From Thermoleophilaceae bacterium (GTDB lineage Bacteria > Actinomycetota > Thermoleophilia > Solirubrobacterales > Thermoleophilaceae): a stretch of 5,365 nt of DNA. The notes beneath the pieces were generated by a model, which saw nothing but the letters and a program-made list of their open reading frames with translations, had not been told where the DNA came from and did no database searches. Shown here piece after piece: positions 1-5,365 of the stretch (positions within the stretch are counted from its first letter, which is position 1; each line of letters opens with the position of its first letter). Location: NCBI GenBank assembly GCA_013695855.1, contig JACCZR010000265.1:1-5365 (forward strand), read 5' to 3'. The position numbers and the translations under genes are program-made.

Positions 1-1102
1 CCTGACGCCACAACGTGTAGAAGGCCCCCTGCACGTACCGTGCGTGGCGATGCAGCGGCACTCCCCTCGGGTCCGGTGGACTGCTGTCCCACGAGATCTC
101 GGTAGCCCACAGCTGCTTGGCGCGGCGAGGCCGGACCTTCCCTCCGCGGATTGCCGCCCGCAGCGGTCGGGTGAGCTTGCCGAGGTCGGGCACCACCACG
201 TCGTCGGGGTTCAGCGCCTTGCGGCGATCGGAGCCTCCGGGATATGGGTGGTGGGCCAACGTGTCGAAACGGACCGGTCCGCCGGAACAGCGCACGGGTC
301 GCGGGCGCCGGCGTCCGGACACGCACAGAAGCGCCCGCGTGAAGTAGGCGGGATCCATTCGCCGGCGCCCTGGGCGGTGGTCCCCGTAGGGCGCGGTGCC
401 CGCGGTCAGCACGTTGTTGGTCCTGCTCACCGCCTTCACGCCGCTGTAGAAGCCGTTGAGCATCCGGCGATAGTGCCCAGGGCTGGCGGGGACGAACCGG
501 CCGCGACGACGGGTCCACTGCGGGGTCAGGTAGTCGGTCAGGTTCGGCTCGTTCCATGCCTGCCAGTAGCGAACCCGCGGGAGAGCTGCGCCAGGGATGC
601 GAGGGTCGGGATAGCTGCCCGAGTAGCGCCGTGCCGCCGCCTCCATGAAGTCACGGTATGCCGCAGGCGACGGTTTCCAGCTGCCCGCCGGCGCCCGAGT
701 CGAGACCGGCGGTCTTCCTGCGCCCTCCGCCCAGCGGGGGGCGCCCGTGACGCCCACGAGCAGGCGCATCCCAGCGCTGGACACCTGGCGCACGACAGCA
801 TCCGTGCTCGCCCAGTTATAGCCCGCCCAACCGGGGTCTCGGGCAAGCGCACGCGTCGGGGGACGAGTAGGGGAAATCCCACCCCAGCCCTGGAACACGC
901 GTACCACCGACCCCCGGACGTCGCGCGTGTGCTGAAGTCCGGCAAGGCGCTCTGAGGCGTTCGGTGACTGGAAGACTTCGTCGTCGTTGAACCCTGTCCG
1001 GAACGAGGGGACACCAGCAGCGGCGGCCGGCGGCGCAGTGGCGAAGAGAGCGCTCGCAGCGACAACGAGCGCCCAGACCAGCCGGTTGACCCCGTGATCC
1101 AT
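1..1102 (-). CDS. Secreted clan GH-A glycoside hydrolase (cellulase/GH5/GH39-like), 3' end beyond the window
   Basis: Reading from the ATG at 1102-1100, the frame stays open for 367 codons to the left edge, so the C-terminus is missing. Residues 1-29 look like a Sec signal peptide: Arg7, a hydrophobic core LVWALVVAASALFA, then an Ala/Pro-rich cleavage region near 26-30. The rest fits a (beta/alpha)8 clan GH-A enzyme. Its WQAWNEPN motif carries the likely acid/base Glu185 at the end of strand 4. AHHPYP (His284, His285) fits strand 6, and LWATEISWD holds the likely nucleophile Glu335 on strand 7. The only two visible cysteines, C260 and C272, could form a disulfide after export. An AAAGGG Shine-Dalgarno-like sequence precedes the ATG. 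It is the last gene in the visible glycosyltransferase series, so I infer it cuts or remodels the polysaccharide made there, as PslG does for Psl. The exact family (GH5, GH39 or other) and the substrate are not decidable here. The fold and catalytic pair are fairly secure. Confidence 0.88.
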   Translation of the reverse strand, partial: MDHGVNRLVWALVVAASALFATAPPAAAAGVPSFRTGFNDDEVFQSPNASERLAGLQHTRDVRGSVVRVFQGWGGISPTRPPTRALARDPGWAGYNWASTDAVVRQVSSAGMRLLVGVTGAPRWAEGAGRPPVSTRAPAGSWKPSPAAYRDFMEAAARRYSGSYPDPRIPGAALPRVRYWQAWNEPNLTDYLTPQWTRRRGRFVPASPGHYRRMLNGFYSGVKAVSRTNNVLTAGTAPYGDHRPGRRRMDPAYFTRALLCVSGRRRPRPVRCSGGPVRFDTLAHHPYPGGSDRRKALNPDDVVVPDLGKLTRPLRAAIRGGKVRPRRAKQLWATEISWDSSPPDPRGVPLHRHARYVQGAFYTLWRQ

Positions 1103-1296
1103 ACGACCCTTTACGCGCGAGGGCGTGCAGACCTGACCACGGGCTACCCCGGGTGGGCGGCGGCATGGGCTTTCTTGACGGCGATGAGCCCGCTGGCTAG
1201 GAGCACTTCATCCGCTGGCGCCGGGACGAGCGCCTCCTCGCCCACCTGAGGCGAATCTCCGTGAGGAAGGATTTGACCCGTCCGTACGGCTGTCTT
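1103..1296. other. Intergenic gap between third glycosyltransferase and hydrolase
   Basis: This gap of about 194 nt holds no credible gene. Apart from the AAAGGG ribosome binding site, nothing stands out. The small inverted repeats seen (the palindrome CCGTACGG near 1282-1289, and a 5-bp GCCTC/GAGGC pair around 1235-1255) are not followed by a T-run on the minus strand, so I do not call a terminator. A promoter for the hydrolase could lie here, but I see no clear -35/-10 pair pointing left. Confidence 0.5.
1107..1112 (-). promoter_or_regulatory. Ribosome binding site of the glycoside hydrolase gene
   Basis: On the minus strand AAAGGG lies 4 nt before the ATG at 1102-1100. The spacing is short but workable. 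It supports this start, as does the signal peptide that begins immediately after it. Confidence 0.5.
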
Positions 1297-2409
1297 CTAG
1301 GGGCTAACTAGCACGCCCACCAGCCGCTCCCGGAAGGCTTCCGGCGAGAAGCGCCGCGCCCGCTCGGCGATCAGCTCCGGCGAGGCCGCAATAGCCTCGC
1401 TTCGCCGAACCGCGTCGAGCACCGAGTCGACGGAATGCTCGTCGAAAAAGGCACCCGTCACACCCTCCTCGAGAGTCTCCAGGGCTCCTCCGCACCCAAA
1501 CGCGACGACCGGCTTCCCGGCTGCGTTTGCCTCGACGGCCGTGATGCCGAAGTCCTCGCAGCCTGGCAGGCAGAAGGCCCGGCAGCCCTCGAAGAGCTCG
1601 GTGACCTCTGCATCGGAGAGCCGTTCGTGAAAGCGCACAGTTGGGCCGGCGCGAGCGCGCAGGTCAGGGAGGGAGGGTCCCTGACCCACAATGTCGAGTC
1701 CGATGCCCGCACGCGTCGCCGCATCGACGACCACATCGACGCGCTTGTAGGGCAGAAGCCGTGAGACGACGAGGAGCCGGTCGCCCCGAGGTGTCGGGCG
1801 GAAGCGTCCGACATCCACCGGTGGATAGACGACGGGAGCATCGCGACCGTACCTGATCCTGATCCTCTCGCGCACCAGTTCGCTGATTGCGATGTAGAGA
1901 TCGGGGCGACGTGCCTCGCGCCGATCCCACTCCCGGAATCCCCGCCGGAAGGGACCCAGGATGCGTTGGGCGAGCGAGGCGTTCATGTACTCGCCTCCGT
2001 ACAGCCACCGCGCCGGCGTGTAGCAGTAGACAGCGTGGAAGGCGCGATCACTCGTGCGCACGCTGTGCGCCCATCCGCTTGAGCTGGACAGCACCAGATC
2101 GGCATCGATCGTCCCCAACGACCGGAAGGCGGCCGGGTACAGCGGGAAGAGCATCCGGAAGTGGCGGTCGACCGGCAGGCGGTTGAGAAACGTCGTCCGC
2201 ACATCGAGTTCACGGCACTGCGGGAAGGTCGACTCTGGCCTGTACAGGGACGTGTAGATCGGCGCGTCCGGCCACATCGACCCGAGCTCGACCACGACCC
2301 GCTCGGCCCCGCCGCGCTGGTTCAAGTAATCGTGGACGATCGCGACCTCGCCAAAGTTGCCGGGATTGGCGGCGCCGGCAGGGGATCGCGGTTCGGCTGA
2401 TGGGACCAT
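1297..2409 (-). CDS. GT4 family glycosyltransferase, WbaZ-like
   Basis: A 370-residue GT-B glycosyltransferase that should transfer a sugar from a nucleotide-sugar donor to a growing lipid-linked glycan on the cytoplasmic side. The N-terminal Rossmann domain opens with VAIVHDYLNQRGGAERVV (residues 22-39), with the glycine-rich acceptor loop. CYTPARWLY (129-137) matches the CHTPMR-type motif of the WbaZ-like GT4 subgroup. The C-terminal donor domain has VSRLLPYKRVD with Arg217 and Lys222, expected to contact the donor phosphates, and the EX7E motif E285-E293 (EDFGITAVE). The start is a judgement. The frame runs upstream to another ATG at 2598, but those 63 codons are Arg/Gly/Ser/Cys-rich, match no fold, and about 40 percent of their third positions are A or T, unlike the gene body. 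Neither ATG has a good Shine-Dalgarno sequence. Family WbaZ includes a mannosyltransferase, but donor sugar here is unknown. Confidence 0.9.
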   Translation of the reverse strand: MVPSAEPRSPAGAANPGNFGEVAIVHDYLNQRGGAERVVVELGSMWPDAPIYTSLYRPESTFPQCRELDVRTTFLNRLPVDRHFRMLFPLYPAAFRSLGTIDADLVLSSSSGWAHSVRTSDRAFHAVYCYTPARWLYGGEYMNASLAQRILGPFRRGFREWDRREARRPDLYIAISELVRERIRIRYGRDAPVVYPPVDVGRFRPTPRGDRLLVVSRLLPYKRVDVVVDAATRAGIGLDIVGQGPSLPDLRARAGPTVRFHERLSDAEVTELFEGCRAFCLPGCEDFGITAVEANAAGKPVVAFGCGGALETLEEGVTGAFFDEHSVDSVLDAVRRSEAIAASPELIAERARRFSPEAFRERLVGVLVSP

Positions 2410-2623
2410 CGAGGCGAATGGGACTCGGACGCCAGCAGACCCGCCAGTCCGACGGCGCCTCCGACAGCCCCTCAGGCTACGGAACCCGCCGCTGATAGCA
2501 ACGTTTCTTTGCCCACCGGGCTTACGACTACATGTCGCGGGACGAAAGCAGCTCGATCGCCGAGGCCACCGCCAACCGCCTGAACAGTTACGCGCCATGC
2601 GAACGATCGAACAGGGGTTGCGA
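2410..2623. other. Probable intergenic gap upstream of the WbaZ-like glycosyltransferase
   Basis: This 214-nt stretch follows the stop of the second glycosyltransferase (2626-2624). It could be read as a 63-codon N-terminal extension of the next gene from an ATG at 2598-2596, but codon use and composition argue against that. A different minus frame is open from about 2625 to a TGA at 2474-2472 without a usable start codon. No terminator hairpin with a T-run is visible. It breaks the tight coupling of the genes before it, so it may hold a weak internal promoter, but I cannot name a convincing one. Confidence 0.45.
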
Positions 2624-3781
2624 CTAAGCGAGATCGCCGTAGAGCTCCAGCAGCCGCTGCACGTGGGCCTTCAGCCCGAACTCCGACGCGACCCGTGCAC
2701 GGGCGGACCGGCCGAGCCCGGCGCCGCGGTCGTTGCGGCCCGCGATCTGCTCGATGGCCTCAGCCCAGGCGGAGGAATCCCGGGGTGGGAGCAGGCGCCC
2801 GTGCACGCCGTCGATCAGCAGCTCGGCCGGCCCGCCTACCGAGGTCGCGATCACCGGGCGCTCCATCGCCATCCCCTCGAGCACCGTACGGCCCATTGGC
2901 TCCTCCCATGATGGCACCAGGAGGATGTCCATCGCCGCCATGATCTCGGGCACGTCGTCGCGCTGGCCGAGGATCTGTACCCGCTCTCGCAGGCCGAGCT
3001 CCTCGGTCCTCCGCTCGAGTCGGTCCAGGTAGGCGCGGTTGTCGTAGCGCGTGGCCTCGTCGACGAAGGTCGTCGACCCGGCCACCAGCAGGCGGACGGA
3101 CAGGCCTCGTGCCGTCAGCGCGCCGAGCGTCTCGATCGCTTCGAGTTGTCCCTTCCACGGCGTGATCTGACCGACCACACCCAACACCAGGTCAGAGCCC
3201 ACAATGCCGAGCGAGCCCCGCGAGGCCGCGCGATCGACCCGGCCCGGGTCGAACCTCGCAAGGTCCACGGGACTGTGCAACACCTCCACAAGCCCGCATC
3301 GCTCGGGCAGGCGGTTGCGATCGCTGGTGAACCGCGAGTTGGCGACGAGCGCGTCGGACCTGGCGCCCACGAGCCGGAGTGACGCCCGGGACACGGGCCG
3401 ATCAGGAAGCACGTCCCTCACGTGCGTGACGAGCGGAGGGCCAGTGCGAGACCGCGCCAGACCAGCGATGATGCCCGCGCGGATCGAGTTCGCGTGCACG
3501 AGATCGGGGCGGTGATGCCCAACCAGCCGCCGCACCTGGAGGGCGGTCGTCAAAATCTCGGCGCCCGCTCGGGGCGTCCGGCGCCAGTGGAGGCTCAGGC
3601 TCCCGGCCGTTCCCAACACCAGCTCATGGTCGATCGCCGCCGCGCGGACCAGGCGGGCGAACTCGCCTCCGGGTGAGGCCACCACTGGCGAGACGTGCGT
3701 CGGGAGGGCGCCGAGCAGGTCGAGCAACGACCTCTCCGCGCCACTCACGGCCGCCGTGTGGTTGAGGTAGAGGACCTGCAT
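2624..3781 (-). CDS. GT4 family glycosyltransferase
   Basis: A 385-residue retaining GT-B glycosyltransferase. It begins MQVLYLNHTAAVSGAERSLL, where beta-1 leads into an SGAE loop (residues 13-16). LVHANSIRAG (95-104) lies in the acceptor domain. GVVGQITPWKGQ (201-212) starts the donor domain, with Lys210 in the donor-phosphate position; the usual Arg of this motif is Gln205, which is common in the family. The EX7E pair is E294-E302 (EPMGRTVLE), followed by PVIATSVGGPAE, the typical donor-binding loop. Length is normal for GT4. The ATG at 3781-3779 shares its A with the TGA of the upstream transferase (TGATG). No Shine-Dalgarno sequence precedes it, so it is probably translated by re-initiation after the upstream gene. 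A GTG 60 nt further upstream would add 20 residues before the fold and is less likely. Donor, acceptor and linkage cannot be read from the sequence. Confidence 0.92.
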   Translation of the reverse strand: MQVLYLNHTAAVSGAERSLLDLLGALPTHVSPVVASPGGEFARLVRAAAIDHELVLGTAGSLSLHWRRTPRAGAEILTTALQVRRLVGHHRPDLVHANSIRAGIIAGLARSRTGPPLVTHVRDVLPDRPVSRASLRLVGARSDALVANSRFTSDRNRLPERCGLVEVLHSPVDLARFDPGRVDRAASRGSLGIVGSDLVLGVVGQITPWKGQLEAIETLGALTARGLSVRLLVAGSTTFVDEATRYDNRAYLDRLERRTEELGLRERVQILGQRDDVPEIMAAMDILLVPSWEEPMGRTVLEGMAMERPVIATSVGGPAELLIDGVHGRLLPPRDSSAWAEAIEQIAGRNDRGAGLGRSARARVASEFGLKAHVQRLLELYGDLA

Positions 3782-3783
3782 CA
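3779..3783 (-). promoter_or_regulatory. TGATG stop-start overlap (translational coupling)
   Basis: The TGA of the PimB-like transferase (3783-3781) and the ATG of the next transferase (3781-3779) share one base. With no ribosome binding site upstream, this suggests coupled translation and a fixed ratio of the two enzymes. Confidence 0.7.
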
Positions 3784-4890
3784 GCGCGCGGAGACAAGGC
3801 CCAGCACGAGCTCCTCCACTTGGTGAGCGACGTTCGGCCACGAGAGTTCCGCCGCGCGGCGGGCACCGCCTTCACCCATCCGACGTGCTTGATCGGAGTC
3901 GAGCAGGAGATCCGCGATCGCATCGGCCACGGCGACGTGATCGGTCGGGTCCACGAGCACTCCGGTCTCCCCGTCGACCACAGCATCGACCGCCCCGGCG
4001 ACGTTGCCGGCTACAACCGGCAGCCCGTGCGTGCCGGCCTCGAGATAGACGATGCCAAAGCCCTCTCCCCCCACGCCGCTCGCCGGAAGTCGGCTGGGCA
4101 TGACGAAGACGTGCGCAGAGGACAAGAGCTCGTCGCGGCGTGCGTCGCTCACCGACCCCTCGAAGGAGACGTGCTCGCCCACCCCGAGGAGTGAGGCCTG
4201 GATCTGTAGCGCGCTGAGCAGTGGGCCATCGCCCACGACCAGCCAACGCGCATCGGGGACTCGCCCTCGCACGAGCGCGAGAGCCCTCATGACCACGTCG
4301 TGGCCCTTGTAGGGGCTGTTCAGTCGTGCCACCGTGATGATCGTCGGGGTGTCGGCTCGCCGGCCGTTCGTAGAGGCCGTTGCTCCGTCGACCCCGCACA
4401 GGATGAGATGGACCCTTCCAGGATCCGCCCCGGCCTCCAAGGCCAGCTGACGGGTGTAGCCGCTTATGGCCACCACGGCGGCCGCGTGGTTTACGGCGAA
4501 ACGGGCGAGCTTTGGCCGGCCCCTCAGCTCGTCGGCGTAGAGGTACTGGATCGTCTCACTCCCGCTCGCCCAACCGACCATCCGCGCGGCAGGCGCGGTC
4601 ACGATGTGGGCGCTCAGGACCACCTCAGGGCGGAAGCGCAACGCCTCCTTCACGGCGAATGCGTTTAGCGCCGCGACGTCGGCGCGCCGGTCGCCGCCCG
4701 ATCTCGGTGACCGGCGCACGTCGATCGTCCCTTCGGCGTCGAAGCGGTCCGCACCGGCACTTGGCAGCGCGAGCACGCGCATCGCCAGACGCTCCGAGTG
4801 TCGCACGATCCTATGGACCAGCGTCTGGATCCCGCCCAGCGCGGGCGGGAAGTCGGGCGTGATGACGAGGGTCCTCGGCCTACGCTCCAT
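3781..4890 (-). CDS. GT4 family glycosyltransferase, PimB-like
   Basis: A 369-residue GT-B glycosyltransferase. The N-terminus has TLVITPDFPPALGGIQTLV (residues 7-25), the DFPPxxGGIQ loop typical of PimB-like GT4 mannosyltransferases. The acceptor domain includes LYADELRGRPKLARF (117-131). The donor domain has VARLNSPYKGHD with Arg189 and Lys195, VVGDGPLL (218-225), and MPSRLPASGVGGEGFGIVYLE containing the EX7E pair E276-E284. The PSR segment and the few residues before the first Glu also resemble PimB. I chose the ATG at 4890-4888: it sits directly before the first beta strand and overlaps the end of the asnB-like gene by 11 nt. A GTG at 4968 would add 26 residues that look non-native. PimB proteins mannosylate phosphatidylinositol mannosides, but many relatives act in exopolysaccharide assembly. 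Context here favours the latter, and GDP-mannose as donor is only a guess. Confidence 0.92.
   Translation of the reverse strand: MERRPRTLVITPDFPPALGGIQTLVHRIVRHSERLAMRVLALPSAGADRFDAEGTIDVRRSPRSGGDRRADVAALNAFAVKEALRFRPEVVLSAHIVTAPAARMVGWASGSETIQYLYADELRGRPKLARFAVNHAAAVVAISGYTRQLALEAGADPGRVHLILCGVDGATASTNGRRADTPTIITVARLNSPYKGHDVVMRALALVRGRVPDARWLVVGDGPLLSALQIQASLLGVGEHVSFEGSVSDARRDELLSSAHVFVMPSRLPASGVGGEGFGIVYLEAGTHGLPVVAGNVAGAVDAVVDGETGVLVDPTDHVAVADAIADLLLDSDQARRMGEGGARRAAELSWPNVAHQVEELVLGLVSAR
4880..4890 (-). promoter_or_regulatory. 11-nt overlap between asnB-like gene and PimB-like glycosyltransferase
   Basis: The ATG of the transferase (4890-4888) lies inside the asnB-like frame, whose TAG is at 4882-4880. 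A G-rich stretch (GGGG at 4899-4896) precedes the ATG but is a poor Shine-Dalgarno match. The overlap indicates one transcript and probable translational coupling. Confidence 0.65.
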
Positions 4891-5365
4891 CCCGGCCCCG
4901 GACGCGGTCCAGCCATAGGCCCAGTGCCAGGAGCGGCCAGAGGACGGAGGTCTTGTCCGCGGCTCCACGACGGTGCTCGTCGAAGGCTGTCCGGACCGCG
5001 CCGCGGTCGAACCACTGCTCCTCGTACAACGAGCCGCGGGCGAGCTGGTCCTCGAGAGTGGCCGACAGTGGCCCCCGCAGCCATTCGGCCGCGGGCACCC
5101 GGAACGCCTGCTTGGGGCGCCCTGCCTCCGCCGGCACGCACCGTTGGACGAGCTGGCGCAGGAGATGCTTGCCCCCGCCCCTCAGATGGATGGACGTCGG
5201 GAGGCCCGAGGCAAACTCGGCGAGGTGCCGATTGAGGTAGGGGGTGCGCATCTCGAGTGAGGAGCGCATGGTGGCGCGATCGGCCTTCACGAGCACGTCA
5301 TCGGGAAGCCAGTAATTCAAGTCGAGCTGCATGAGCTGGGCCGCCGCGCAGCGATCACCCACCAC
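4880..5365 (-). CDS. asnB: Asparagine synthase (glutamine-hydrolysing)-like amidotransferase, C-terminal part
   Basis: Only the last 161 codons are present; the frame is open to the right edge, so the N-terminal glutaminase domain and the ATP-binding motifs lie outside. What is seen is the end of the synthetase domain. LDLNYWLPDDVLVKADRATM (about residues 14-33) followed by SLEMRTPYLNRHLAEF (36-51) is the standard AsnB helix and substrate region. KHLLRQL, RPKQAFRVPAAEWLRGPL (83-100) and the terminal VLWPLLALGLWLDR are also typical. Full-length family members are about 600 residues. In classical AsnB, glutamine-derived ammonia and ATP convert aspartate to asparagine. In surface-glycan loci, paralogues often amidate sugar carboxylates or have unassigned roles, and the overlap with a glycosyltransferase gene makes that plausible here. 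The family is clear, but the gene symbol and the substrate are less sure. It ends at TAG 4882-4880, inside the next gene. Confidence 0.9.
   Translation of the reverse strand: MVGDRCAAAQLMQLDLNYWLPDDVLVKADRATMRSSLEMRTPYLNRHLAEFASGLPTSIHLRGGGKHLLRQLVQRCVPAEAGRPKQAFRVPAAEWLRGPLSATLEDQLARGSLYEEQWFDRGAVRTAFDEHRRGAADKTSVLWPLLALGLWLDRVRGRDGA

Noticed and set aside
44..955. Long plus-strand open frame of 303 codons
   Set aside because: It lies antisense to the secreted hydrolase, is rich in Arg, Ala and Pro, has no recognisable fold or motif, and is explained by GC-rich codons on the opposite strand.
538..1166. Two minus-strand open frames (538-1065 and 816-1166) overlapping the hydrolase
   Set aside because: They are in different frames from the one carrying the signal peptide and the two catalytic Glu motifs, and their compositions are Arg/Ser-rich with no domain.
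1282..1289. CCGTACGG palindrome as a terminator or operator
   Set aside because: Only eight bases with no loop and no T-run; such short palindromes are common in GC-rich DNA.
1273..1301. Plus-strand TTGACC followed at 17 nt by TCTAGG
   Set aside because: It points into the antisense strand of a glycosyltransferase where no plus-strand gene exists, and the -10 box is weak.
2474..2501. Possible minus-strand promoter: TTGCTA, 16-nt spacer, TAGCCT
   Set aside because: Both boxes match the consensus poorly and similar pairs arise by chance in such DNA.
2357..2911. Plus-strand open frame of 184 codons
   Set aside because: It runs antisense across the end of one glycosyltransferase and the start of another and shows no protein-family motif.

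Overview
The window is GC-rich, densely coding DNA with every supported gene on the minus strand, so transcription runs from the right edge to the left. The GC-rich third codon positions and the glycosyltransferase subtypes suggest a high-GC actinobacterium. The class cannot be fixed from this sequence; something Thermoleophilia-like is a guess.

Layout in transcription order (right to left). First is the C-terminal 161 codons of an asparagine-synthase-type amidotransferase, cut by the right edge (4880-5365). Next come three GT-B fold, GT4-type glycosyltransferases (3781-4890, 2624-3781, 1297-2409). Last is a secreted clan GH-A glycoside hydrolase, cut by the left edge (1-1102). The first three genes are tightly coupled by an 11-nt overlap and then a 1-nt TGATG overlap. 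Gaps of about 214 and 197 nt precede the third glycosyltransferase and the hydrolase. I see no convincing terminator or promoter in either gap.

Taken together this is part of a cell-surface or extracellular polysaccharide locus. The three transferases would add successive sugars from nucleotide-sugar donors on the cytoplasmic face. The AsnB-like protein could amidate a carboxyl group on a sugar or another precursor. The exported hydrolase could trim, release or remodel the polymer outside the membrane. No flippase, polymerase, chain-length regulator or priming transferase lies in the window, so the export route and the polymer are unknown.

The hydrolase is easy to miss because its frame has no stop inside the window, while long spurious frames overlap it on both strands. 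I found no RNA genes, mobile elements, CRISPR arrays or notable repeats. Nothing here clearly amounts to an undescribed system; the main points of interest are the hydrolase-amidotransferase-GT4 combination and the start-site question for the third transferase.
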